This document shows, piece by piece, positions 47,743-58,925 of a stretch of 64,000 nt of DNA (position 1 is the first letter of the stretch; the number at the start of each line of letters is the position of its first letter). Under the pieces are notes generated by a model. It saw only the letters and a program-made list of their open reading frames with translations, had not been told where the DNA came from and ran no database searches. Origin of the DNA: Dactylis glomerata (Eukaryota; Streptophyta; Magnoliopsida; Poales; Poaceae); the NCBI GenBank assembly GCA_007115705.1, contig QXEO01001036.1, positions 248,001-312,000 of the forward strand, read 5' to 3'. A program made the position numbers and the translations under genes.

Positions 47743-48566
47743 ATGTCAGATGTTCTTCCTTTCTTTGATCCCTCTAACCGCGATTTCTACCCAGAGATGA
47801 CACTCTGTATCCTGAGTCGTACCGGGACATTTTGTGAGATTAGAGGTATGTCTTTCCAGGAGGTAATCAATGAAGATAGCCACATAGCTGAGATTGGTGT
47901 ATGGTTACCGAGGATGCAGCTCCCACAGAGGAGCATACTAGAGGTACGCCAAGAACTATTAAGGCAGCAAGCAAGGTGGAATAGAGTGATTGAGCTCAAA
48001 AATATTGAGGCTGGTCTTGGTTTTCGCACTTGGATTAATACTGATTCAACTGAAATCACGATGCTGCCAAAAACATACGCATTGTACATGCAGGTAATAT
48101 TTAATATTTTGCGCACACTTTACATTCCGTAAGATTCATTTGTAGTCCTACTGACATTATCTGGTTTTCTATTTGTCATATGCAGCACTATCCTGATGAC
48201 GCGGAGTTTATCAATAGAAGAATCAAGCACTTTGCCTGGATGAATAAGATATTTGGTCCAGTGCGGGGTGGGTTATACCGCCCGAACACATATGCTGACG
48301 CTCTAGCAGAGGCAGCATATGATGAGTATGATGATGATGATTTCATGCCTGCGCTTGTCAAACCGAAGGGTAAGAGTGCTGCATCGTCAAAGGCCAAGAG
48401 GACGTCAACATCGAAGGCGAAGAGTACATCAGGTTCCAAGGCCAAGACTACGGTAGCCTCCGATGAGGATAGTTGTGATGACTTCACGCCTCGATCGGCT
48501 GCTAGATTTAAAGCAATGAAAGCCAAATCTAACGAAGCATCATCGGGCAAGCGTTTATTCGATTAG
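47743..48566 (+). CDS. Intact MULE-linked accessory protein of unknown function, 243 aa
   Basis: Exon 1 is 47743-48093 and exon 2 is 48186-48566; the intron is GT-AG, phase 0. The start is the first ATG after the TATA box, with a leader of only about 20 bases. The N-terminal two-thirds look globular (MSDVLPFFDPSNRDFYPEMT, then GVWLPRMQLPQRSILEVRQE). A short acidic patch DEYDDDDFMP follows, then a Lys/Ser/Thr tail with four repeats of the type S(K/A)AK(R/S)TS, suited to nuclear import or nucleic-acid binding. No catalytic motif is visible and I do not recognise the family. It is the only undamaged gene of the MULE unit. By position it matches mudrB of maize MuDR, but I see no sequence reason to equate them. 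Confidence 0.75.
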
Positions 48567-48800
48567 GGAAATATTGTAATGTTTCTTAATTTGAAGCCTA
48601 GTGACATGTGTATCTTACTTGTAGTTTATGTCATATTTTTTTGCAAGCAAATGTATGATAGGCCATATTGTCGCAACAAGTGATTGAAAGCAAATTTATT
48701 TGTCTCATAGAAATGAACATACAAATATGTCTATTACATAGCTAAAAATAGTAACATAGATATATATAGGCGTACAACTACGTCTATTACACAAATTGTG

Positions 48801-51715
48801 TTAGCCTTGTCGGCGAGGTCTGGGCTGCCTATGCCGACGTCCTGAAGGCGATAGACGTTTACGTGGGGGATGAGGTTCACGGTGGCCTTGGCCGTACTGT
48901 CGCTCGTCCTCTTCTGGCTGTGTGTCAGGTGGTGGCGGAGGAGTATGAAGCACGTGCTGAGATCCTGAGGGTGGAGGGATTAAGCTCCCAGATGTGCTAG
49001 CTGGATCGTACGAAAAGAAGTCTGCGACAGATAAAAATAATCGGTGTTATCCTATCGCAGCATATGCTCAAATCCATGTGGTGGAGCCATGGTGTATCCA
49101 ATATCAGCTCCCATGTCGTCCCACATCGGATCAATAGTTTCCTACGGGTTATAAAAAATATTAGAAAATTGCCGCGTTAATGAGGTTGAGAAGGTGTAAT
49201 TAGTTCAGATATATGCACATACTTGGATGGTATTGAACCGTTGTGAACTCTCGCCTTGATCCCACGTCCCATGTGTTTGTGGCATATTGTGGCCAACATC
49301 AGAAGCCATTGCATCCCACGGAGGCCAAATATTTTCCTGCGCATGTTAGGAAATAATAAGTAATGCGGAAGATCTACTAGTGCATATAAGAAATGACATA
49401 ATATGGGTTAACATACCTGCATGGTGTTGTCCCTATGAGAATAACCAGGTTCCGTGTAAGAGTCCATTCCTCCAGATGGGGTAATAGTTGGCATAGTAAT
49501 TAGCTCCTAGCAAAATCATTCAAAAAAGAGGTTTTTACTGTCTATGAAATTTCATGTTTTAGTAGTCATGAGTCTTGTTGGCGATTCCACATGTGAAAAA
49601 AGAGGTTGTTCCATTGTACCTGTCTAGCAGCACGTCTTTAAGATCCTAGGCGCGAATGTGAACGTTGTAGTAGTGATAAGTCTTGTCGGAGATACGTCAT
49701 TGGTGTGGTACTCAGTCGCGGCTCACTGGGTCACGCAAGACTCGGTCTAGACGAAGGCGCTTCTGGCATTTCGTGATGATGCGCAATAATATCATCAAGA
49801 CGGGTGCAACCTAAACGCCGAAGTCCGCTTGCGGCAGTATTGAAAATATGTCTGAATATGTTCTTCCCTTTCTGTGTATTTAAGTTCTGCTATTGCATAG
49901 CTCTTTGCGCATCAAAAGCGATTTGCCGTAATTCATCGAGCTGTGGTACACATGATTAATTAACACAATTAATTAGGACACAATTAACACAATTAATTAA
50001 TACAATTAGGACATGATTAATTAAGACATGATTATTTAATTAGGACATGATTAATTAGGACAAGACTTGCATGCATCGACTAATTAAGACTTGCATGCAT
50101 CGACCAATCATTATCGTGTTGTCATGATGATACGCCGATGACAAGATTTCAGGTTCACGCACTTGCTCGTCCTATGTAAGCTCTTTAGGCAGAGGACCCG
50201 ACAGCAGGGTACGTGTGTTACAGATGTACCACTGATTGTATATCGTAGTTGTATCTAAATTGTATGGTCTGCAAAATGGGAAATATATTAGACATAGTAA
50301 AAGAGTCATATTTATACTAACAAATAAAATATAAAAAATACATATTACCTTTCTTCCTGTACACAATCAGTTAAGGCGTTCTCATTCCACGTTTCAATCC
50401 AACACCTATTATGTGTGCGGCAGTTATAACAATTCTTTCCTTTATTGTCTTGCCTAAATGACAAAAATTTGAATTAAATAGAGTTCACATAATGTTAATT
50501 ATACTATACCATTGTATGGAAATCTTACTTATGTATGGCATATTCAAGCTGTCTGGGTACTGGTGGGGGCACATCCTGATGAAGATCAAATTGGCGCATA
50601 ACACGCTCGAGGTTATATGGCTCAACCATCTAAATAAAAAGTAGGTTATAGCGAGTCATCTAGTATGCATGGTCTCTGACACAGTCAATTGTTGGCTGCT
50701 GATCACCCCAGATGGTCTCCAAATTATTACGCGTCCATGGATTCCATATGACATTGAACCACTCCAGATGCTCAAACTGGTTGTGATATTCAGGGTAGCA
50801 TCCGCGTACAATATTTATGTCCCGTTTTTTCTAAACATGGACCCACCGACTAGCCATTGTAAGAGGGCCATATTTATATTGTGTGTCACTATTATAAGGG
50901 TGGATTTTATTCTTAATAACTGGACGACCAACGGGTATGTACTCCCATGACCATAGCTGCAAAAACTCATAGGGAACAACAAGTGTATGACCACCAGCAC
51001 CTTTCTTCCTGGTTGCATCACACAAACCCCTGTAAGTATAAGCTAGCAAAGCAGAACCAAAGCTGTATGGGGGGCTTGCAGGTAATGGAGCATCTACTAT
51101 CTCCTCGGCAATCTTAATTAGACTAGAGAGACAAACATCCCCGTGCGCCGACGGGAATATCATACCAAAAAGAAACAGCAAATACGCGAACAGATGCCTC
51201 CTCAACATCTCCTTTGTTGCATTATCCGGTATGTCATGGTAAAGTTCTATTAACCAACTCATTGGGACACCCTTTGGTCTTCTACCACCACGAGCACCTG
51301 AATTGGGCACTTCCGTATCTAGACGCACTCGAATATTGTCTGGCCAATCACTAGAAAATGCGGTAGGGACCAAAGGCTTACCGCTGATTGGTAGACCTGT
51401 GATCAGTGATACATCCTTAAGTGTGGGCGTAAGCTCCCCACAACGTAAGTGAAAAGTGTGTGTCTCAGGTCTCCAGCGATCTACTAGTGCTGATTGCAGA
51501 GATGAGTCTAACATGAATTTTGCAGCAACATCTGTTAACCTCGAGTATGGAAGAAGTCCGTAAGCCTGAAGGTACGTGTCATAGAATGCATTTGTATTCC
51601 ATCGGCTTTTAATGGTTGGGCTTGTTGCAGATGCACTCACATGTGTTGGGGCCAAGAGTGACAGCATGCTTTCGTGCTCCCCTGTGGTGGCCGTGAACAT
51701 ACTTCGCTCGAACAT
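48801..51715 (-). pseudogene. Plant mobile domain (PMD) protein region, broken
   Basis: The minus-strand frame from 51715 shows PMD hallmarks: WRPETHTFHLRCGELTPTL, then KDVSLITGLPISGKP, SWLIELYHDIPD and a later QLWSWEYIPVGRP. PMD occurs in host silencing factors (MAIN/MAIL type) and in many transposon proteins. A TAG at 50831 interrupts it; homology resumes with YPEYHNQFEHLEWFNVIWNPW, hits another TAG at 50660 where Trp is usual, then VMRQFDLHQDVPPPVP. Later exons (about 50370-50470) and a Pro/Arg-rich tail ending RQG at 48801 complete it. The region lies in the same frame and directly after the MURA transposase. Confidence 0.8.
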
Positions 51716-51719
51716 TGAT

Positions 51720-53820
51720 CAACCATTTATTCCTAAGGGCGTCGACCAGACTACACCCATGACTCCTAGATTTTTCTGCTTTCTCATCCAGATACCTCTA
51801 CATTTTTTCATACAATGGCTTGTTCATACCGACTAGTCCATTGGAACCTGTACTCTGTCTGCAAAGTATGACAGAGTACGGTTCCAAGTTTCAGTAATGA
51901 GGGCTGTAAGAGGGAGGGCTCGCACCCCTTTGAGGACGCCATTATAGACCTCTGACATATTGCTGGTCATTATGCCGTACCGAGCCCCTGAGTCATGAGT
52001 GAGTGCCCACTTGTATAAGTCGGGGCAATTCTCTATTATCCACTATGTCAGATTGACAGGTGGTGTTCGACCCCTCTGGCCTTCTCGAGATGGCAAGGCA
52101 GCACACTCGATTTCTCCATTGATTCCCGTCCAAATTGCATTCATCTTCGACTCGGTGTTCTGCATGCACATCCTCTTGAAAAGCTTGAACCAATCCTTGT
52201 TCTTGAACTTTGTGTAGAAATTTGCTGCTAGGTGCCGTATGCACCAACGTGTCTCCAAATCAGGCCACCCCCATTCAGGGTCCGTAACCTGCTTGATTGT
52301 GTTCAGCGCGTTCAGCAGACCCGCGTTGCGATCAGAGATGATACATACATCGGGATGCTGCTTCACGACTCCATTCTTCAAACAGCTTAGAAACCACAAC
52401 CAGTTGTCCTTGTTCTCACCCTCCACCAAACTATATGCAATAGGAAGAAGCTGGTTATTTGCGTCTGCTGCAATTGCCACCAGGAGTGTACCCTTGTACT
52501 TTCCAGTCAGAAATGTACCATCAATTGATAACACCGGACGACAATGATGGAATGCATGTATAGTCTGGGGGAATGCCCAGAATACACGGTCAAGGATTCT
52601 TTGGTTCTCCTCCCGAGGGTGCGGCCGATATTTCAAGAACACTTGAGTCCCCTTGTTAGTTACACATATCTGATTAAGCAATCTAGGGGTGTAGTTACAG
52701 GCATCCTCATATGTGCCATACAACCTCTCAAAAATGTCCTCCTTGGCACGCCGAGCCTTGCCGTAGCTGACGTTGTAGCCTATTTGGTCTTCTGCTACTT
52801 TTTGCAGCTTCTTAATACCCATATTAATATCTTCTTCCACCGCCGCTGACATTATATGTGACACATACTTCGCAGTGACATTGCAATGATCTACAAGAGT
52901 CCCAGCCTGCTCGCAGCTATGGGGTATAATTTTTCTGATCACCCATGGCTGACATACACCGCGGCTCCGACGAGCGATCACTCTACCCTGGCAACCCTCG
53001 GGCAATTTGAGGCAGACGACTTTCAGCTCAGTCTTATCAGACTGTTTAACTCTGTGCTGCCGAGATATGGACAATGCATATCTTTTTATTGCCTGGTCAG
53101 CGGAGTCCTTGTCTGGGAAACTATGCCCAACCTCCAGACTAGCCTCTCTGAGGCCCGCAACAGAGTGATATTCGTTGCGGATGGTCATAGTCTGCAAGAA
53201 GTCTTCGGGCATCGGTCCCACAACCGCCCTCTGAGATGGACCAACACCTTCCTCCTCTGACGATGATGACCCAGAAGAATGATCGTCATCGTCATCATCT
53301 AGGGCCTCCGGTAATCCCTCCATACGTTCACTTATGTCTACGACCGCAGACCAATAGCCTGGGTCGGGCACAAGCTTAAGTTCCATCGGCTCCGATCGGC
53401 TGCTGCTTGGGCCGCCTGTGATGGCTAGCTGCGCCTCTGGAGCGCCGCTACTGCATCCAGGCTCATCATTAGGAGACACAAACTGCATATACACCATCGG
53501 CCTTTGAAACATAGCGGCGCCAGACGTGGTTGCAAACCTCATGTATGTCCTCCATGAGTTATTTCCTTTCACCTCCCGCAGACCCCAACGGGGAGCTGTC
53601 CCATCATCCCCTCCCACACATATGACGGCCTCAACGGTCATCTTCTTCCCCCGCATCTCAGGACCAAACTGCACCCGGATGCATTTCCTCACTTCCGCAA
53701 AATCTAGGTTCTCCATATCTCTCACTACACCATTTATAGACTCGCACTGAGACACATCTAGCCCATAAATTCCGTCGCGTACCACATCCCTATAAAACAC
53801 TAATAAATTTTCTATCGTAC
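51720..53820 (-). pseudogene. MURA-type MULE transposase (broken)
   Basis: From a likely splice acceptor at 53821 (right edge), the frame runs about 590 codons. An N-terminal domain (about 53500-53820) and an Asp/Ser/Glu-rich linker precede a MuDR-type DNA-binding region (around KLPEGCQGRVIARRSRGVCQ). The MULE catalytic core follows: LSIDGTFLTGKYKG (first Asp), IISDRNAGLLNAL (second Asp), WCIRHLAANF (C-x2-H). A TAG at 52043 precedes SNMSEVYNGVLKG, which holds the catalytic Glu. Another stop and frameshift lie near 51835. The final part (KWLINVRAKYVHGHHRGARK) ends with CECICNKP, only the first half of the SWIM zinc finger. Exon 1 is not identified. Confidence 0.88.
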
Positions 53821-53904
53821 CTACCCAACAAATTTAAAATAGACATTAGTAACACGGAAGCTACATTTTATATTTACATACAAATTTAAATATTCTACTA
53901 AATG

Positions 53905-54415
53905 AGCTGACGTAATTTATATTTTGCATATATTTAATTATTCTTTCAGCATGCAATCACTAACGGAATTAAATTTACTGTTCTACCAACGTAACTACAT
54001 GGGATACAGTATAACATGATAAATACTTAACACTTTTTTATACATAAATTTTATACCTAAACTTGAAATATGCGACCGAATATTTTTCATATAATTAATT
54101 ATTCTTTCAGCATGCACTACCGGAATTAACTTATTTCACTTTATTGTTCTACCAACGTAACTACATGGGATACAGTACAACAAAATAAATACTTAACACT
54201 TTTTACTAGATAAATTTTATACCTTAACGTTAAGTATGCGATCGAATATTATTCATATAATTAATTATTCTTTCATGCATGCAATCACTAACGGAATTAT
54301 CTTACTTCACTTTATTGTTCTACCAATGTAAGTACATGACATACACTAGAACAAAATAAATACTGAACACTTCTTAAGAGATAAATTTTATACCTCAACT
54401 TCAAGAACGCGGTCC
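53905..54415. repeat. Three tandem copies of a 160-167 bp unit in the MURA upstream intron
   Basis: Each unit holds ttaattattctttca(g)catgc, then ttctaccaa(c/t)gtaactacatg, then aaatact(t/g)aacacttytt and ataaattttatacct. Units start near 53934, 54094 and 54261. The array lies just upstream of the MURA exon on the minus strand, so it is probably intronic. Confidence 0.85.
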
Positions 54416-54929
54416 GCAACTATTTATGCCACCGAATATTTCCAATAACCAATATTTAACTAACGTTCGTAGAAAATTTCACCTGAAATATATATGCAAC
54501 CGAATTATTAACAAATCATACTTATACTACAGGACTGAAAAAATATATGACATGAGGTTTTTACCGTTACTTCAATGACTATTGGTACACTTCAAATTCT
54601 GCGGCACATAATTTCCAAGTATTACCAGCGACATCGTATTCATGCTACAATCCACCTACCACATAAAATCATTGGTTTCGTTAGAATGAATGCAAAAATA
54701 ATCGATGCTTCATTAGCAAGTTCGAAATCATGCAACTATAATATCATCATTATCACTCTCCATGCTAATAATATGATACATGACTAAATCTTGAACTACC
54801 ATGCAATAATATAAGTAATCATTTGAAGATGTTACCTTCATATGAGAAGCTCCTCTACTTCTTCATGTGTGGATCTTCCTTTAATATCCAATTTTGGCTC
54901 CCAAATACCACCTACTTATGCTAAACTTT

Positions 54930-55075
54930 AACAAAGCACAGCTCATTACAGAGGAGATAGCAGGAGATGGAGAAGCTCAGCTCATTAGAGAGGAGAGAGC
55001 AGGTGATGGAGTACAAGAGATAGCAGGAGATGGAGAAGCTCAGCTCATTAGAGAGGAGAGAGCAGGTGAGTGAAT
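54930..55075. repeat. Two tandem 64-bp purine-rich units
   Basis: gatagcaggagatggagaag, then ctcagctcattagagaggag and agagcaggtga, occurs at about 54955-55005 and 55019-55069. A partial third start is at 54938. It lies where the 5' leader of the minus-strand transposase gene would be. Confidence 0.85.
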
Positions 55076-55194
55076 GAGTGAAGGAGCAGGCGTGCTGTAT
55101 GTGTGAGGGTGTAGCCCTTTAAAAGGAGAGCTCATCAGCCGACGTCGCATCCTGTCTCGTGATAATTGGAGTCTATTTACTATATGAAACAGTG

Positions 55195-56570
55195 TTTCAA
55201 AGCAACAAATACATAGGTGAAAACACCACAGGTTGCATATCACATGCAAAAAGCATCACACAGGCGGGAATCCTAGCAATCATCTGCGTGAGAATCATGC
55301 AACATTGAAGACAGCAGGTCCGTCTGCTTCCTTTCCCAGACCTCCTAGTAATCAGCACCGTTATCATCGGAATTTGTGCCGGTCGGGCGTGGCAACGTGC
55401 CGGCGATACCGTTGGCGGCAAGTGCCACGTCAACATGCCAGAAACGGGGGAGGTGGCAGGGCCCACATCGACTAACGGCGACGAACGGAGTCAGCTGCCA
55501 GGCCACATGCCGGCGTTGGCTGTGGCGGCACCCTCATGCCGGCGTCGGTCCAGGTAGCACGTGCCACGTGTCGGCTGGCCAGACGTGCCACCACCGAGAG
55601 GTGGTCTTTTTTGACAAATATTTTGAGAGGTGATCCTTTTTGACATTTTATTGGTGCAGCTGGTCCAATCTGTCAAAAATTCCCAGAACAAAGGGCACCT
55701 TAAAGACAGGGCCTCTCGAGGCATCCGACAGCAGGAACCCGAGCCCCTCAGCGATCACAGCAGCGCCATGCAGCTGTCCAGGAAGGCGAGAAGGTGCGGG
55801 TGAAGCAGCCATGGCTGTTGCAGGCGTCATCGGGGCCAGCTATCTTCACTGTCGCCATCGTCGGACTGCGCAGAGACAACATCGGCCGCAGCCTGCGGCG
55901 GAGCACGGAGATGAGCAGCGCGCTTCACCAGGTGAACAAACGGCGGAGCTTGAGGAGGGCATCTGGACCGGATAGGCCGCCGGCGTGGTCTTGGGGAGGG
56001 CTGTGCGCGAGACGAAGACACCTCCGTTCTCCTTCCGAAGCCTGCCAGCGGGGGGAGGCCGCAGCCGGCGAGAGACGGTGGGAAGCACCGCAGCAGCGGG
56101 CGCTGGGAAGGCCTCCAGCACTTTGACGAGGCGGCCCGGTGCGAGCGGGGCCAGGAGCGCCGGATCCCGGCCGGCAGCAGCCTCCTCAGGCTCGGACGCA
56201 GCAGGGCGCGGGGATGGCGACGACGGCGAGCCCAGAGCTTGACCTGCAGGCATGGAGGGTTGCGGGAGCTCGGCGGCCATAGAGACGACAGCGGAAGCTT
56301 CGGGAGCAGCAGGGTCGCCGCGGCGTCGGCAAACCACGCCCCTACATACCGCGGGGAGGGGTGGAAAGAGGACGCCGAGGGCTGGCCGGATCTTGTCGCG
56401 GCGGCCGGAGAGGTTGCCGGAGGGAGGAGATCAGGCCGGAGGTGCCGCCGATTCGCCCCTTCACGCCATGGTCGAAGAGGTCGCCTTCTTTTCCTCTCGC
56501 CCCGCTGCTCCCTGGATCGGTCGGTTCCGTTTTCAGCAACGGAACTGGTCTGACGAAGCTGCAACAATTG
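55195..56570. other. GC-rich block of unknown origin
   Basis: 55370-55600 contains repeated (a/c)gtgccggcg and catgccggcg words and the palindromic acgtgccacgtg. 55640-56570 is highly GC-rich and open in several frames at once (the longest is 55827-56567, minus, Arg/Ser/Pro-rich), which is a composition effect. No domain was recognised. It may be a transposon leader or a captured gene fragment. Confidence 0.4.
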
Positions 56571-56574
56571 GTAC

Positions 56575-57720
56575 TTTGAACTTCAAATTCATCTGGACCA
56601 AAATCATCCTACAAAGCATGCCCAAACGCATCCCAAGTCATGGTACGACGAGTCTGACGCACTGCCTGCCACTAGAGCGCTGCCCTTCCATCCAAGCACA
56701 ACGAAGCAGTAGTAACCCAATTCGCAGAAGCAGTGTGATACAGTTCAAAGTAAGACAAACACCAATCCAGCCATAGGTTAGGGGGATTACCTTCAAACCT
56801 GGGGAAATCATATTTCAGCGGCTTCTCGAATAGTTCACGCTCTTCTTCAGGTGCGTACTGACTAGCACGAGCAGACGCTTCCAACTTCACCGGTGTCACC
56901 TCAGACAGAATCGAAGGGCCATCTTGGCGAGCCTTGTGCGGCCGGCGCAGCAGCCGCATCAGCACGCGGCAACGAGGCGAACACTAGATGTCGATGCTCG
57001 GGATAATGTTATTTTTAATAATGCTATTGTGTCAAATTTTCTACAGATTATCCATATAGCTACACATTGGATTCAAGAATAGGCTTTCCTTCTTCCGGAG
57101 GACAAGCAGAAACTTATGGTTACTCGATGCAACCGTTTCCCAACGGTCGCTCGGGATTTCTACATCCAAGCTGGTTGACGGCTTACTAGGAGATTAACTT
57201 CATAAGCAGCCGTTTGTTTTTGTCATATTTCAGATGGTTGATTCTTGTATCGACCAGTGTTATGAGATTTATATTTTATTTGTTTATGTTCATACTTAAA
57301 ACCTAAAATTTCTGCAATAAATGGCCATGTGCATCACATGATGCAGCCGGGGTTCTGCCCATTTCGAAAAAAAAAGATGTCGATGCTTGGAGAACTGACA
57401 GCTCGAACCTGATGGAGAAACCGCCTGACGCGCCTCATCCACATCTGCCTGCGTAATCTTCAGTTGTTTGCGCACACCCTGCAGCTCGTGTGATACCTGC
57501 GCGTTGAACGCTGCTTGAGCTTCCTAACGCTGGTTGCCGAGGACGGCCTGATCATCGAGCCGCTTGATGATTTTCTCGAGCACCGATTGCGTCTGCCCCG
57601 CGGTCTCCGCCATGGCATTGAGCACGGCCTGCGATTACGGCCGATCATTGTTGGGCAGTGGCTGTCCTGCGTCTGCGCCGCACCTGGAGGTGATCAACCA
57701 TCAGTGAGAGATTCACCTTA
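56575..57720 (-). pseudogene. Gypsy gag fragment, minus strand, split by a LINE
   Basis: Right of the insertion (57380-57660) the minus strand codes a coiled segment (QAVLNAMAETAGQTQSVLEK, RLDDQAVLGNQ). Left of it (56575-56985) comes the capsid start: KYDFPRFEGNPPNLWLDWC, LSYFELYHTASANWVTTAS. This is a typical Gypsy Gag order. It is not the element at 42-46 kb continued, as both contain Gag sequence of different types. Stops occur after RAAL (near 56672). Confidence 0.75.
57002..57374 (+). mobile_element. 5'-truncated LINE insertion with 16-bp target duplication
   Basis: A 373-bp block ends in a run of nine As. It is flanked by agatgtcgatgctcgg (56986-57001) and agatgtcgatgcttgg (57375-57390), one mismatch. 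The 3' end, aataaatggccatgtgcatc and catttcgaaaaa, matches the tail style common in Triticeae LINEs. It interrupts the antisense Gypsy gag. Confidence 0.88.
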
Positions 57721-58547
57721 ACAGTCAATTGCCATCGTCTGCACATCTGTAGCCCCCAAAATTGGGAACAAAATTGTGTTACTTGGACTACAAAGCTAAT
57801 GCAAATATGATTAAGGAGAATAAAAATAACCTTATTCGTTTCAGATAATTTTTTGGTTTGCTGTCACGTGCTCCAGATTTCCAAATACTGTATGTATAAC
57901 GTGAAGAAGCTGAGAAAAAAAATCTTATCAGACGTGGAAGGTTGAAAAAAAGTACAATACGACAATGATACATCACTTGTTTCAGGGTACATTTCAGATA
58001 TGGAAGGTATTGTATTTATCAGTTCATAATGTACAGATAACTCAATTCAACAGCCAGACTTCCCTAGATTCATCCTTGTACATTATTGTGAGATCCACTC
58101 GGAAAAAAACACATAAAGTAGTTAGCCTTACTCAGAGGCTCTCACAGATGGGGTCAAAGAAAAACCGAGTTCAGAAGGATATAACATATAGCAATAAACT
58201 TTACACAACTGGAGCATCGTGACAATTAGAGAATGAACACATGAGATCACTTATCCAACCAAAAATTCATACCAAGTCACGTAAATAAGCCTTTGTGTTA
58301 GCTATTAGGTCCTATGTGGAGTCAACAGATGAGGGAAGGCAGGATGACGAGAGCAATGTTCACAGGTAAAGAAAATACTATCGAATAATATAAATGTAGG
58401 GCACTAAGATACCACATGATATTTATTAAAGCCCATTTTTCCTCAAGGAAGTGAAGTTCAGTATTCAACTAATTGAATCTCTACATGCTTCAGTTTAGCT
58501 AATGTAATTTATCCTAAAGTAGCAGCATATCATAGTAAAGCGGACTT
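57721..58547. other. Intergenic, no gene recognised
   Basis: AT-rich, with no domain or RNA structure that I can support on either strand. Confidence 0.35.
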
Positions 58548-58925
58548 TTGGCTCTCGGGTGCTACACACCCCTATACTTGGAAAAAATAAAAAATTCAAA
58601 AAAAATTAAAAAAATCAAACTTTTTTGAAATCAAAGATGATCAGGTATTGTACTTGTATATTATATTTCTCTAGGAAATTACTTTTTATTGTAACCGGGC
58701 AAAAAAAATTATGACAAATATAAAGTGAATAGTACATGGTCATGGGGCGTTTCGAGTTTGTTTTTTTACCCAGGATAAAATAAAAGTAATTTTCTAGGGA
58801 AATATTTTTATAAGTACAATACAGGTATTCATCTTTGATTTCAAAAAAGTTTGATTTTTTAAAACCTTTTTAAAATTAGTTTTTTATTTTTCCAAATATG
58901 GGGGTGTGTAGCACCCGGGAGCTCC
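58548..58925. mobile_element. Large fold-back MITE (378 bp)
   Basis: The left arm ggctctcgggtgctacacac and the right arm (reverse complement ggagctcccgggtgctacac) pair along most of the element, including caaacttttttgaaatcaaa with tttgatttcaaaaaagtttg. Only a short centre is unpaired. The transcript of such an element would be a long hairpin and a potential small-RNA source. Confidence 0.85.

Larger units (their letters stand above)
46870..55075. mobile_element. Mutator-like (MULE) multi-gene element, borders unresolved
   Basis: Four coding blocks with no host-gene character lie in a convergent arrangement. On plus are a GRF-zinc-finger/coiled-coil gene (46870-47376) and a 243-aa gene (47743-48566). 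On minus are a MURA transposase (to 53820) and a plant mobile domain region (48801-51715). The two sets end 235 bp apart (48566 and 48801). I could not find the long terminal inverted repeats; the left side may be cut by the LINE and Gypsy debris. Confidence 0.6.

Noticed and set aside
55827..56567. 246-codon Arg/Pro-rich minus-strand frame
   Set aside because: All frames are open in this GC-rich block, no domain is visible, and codon content is low-complexity.
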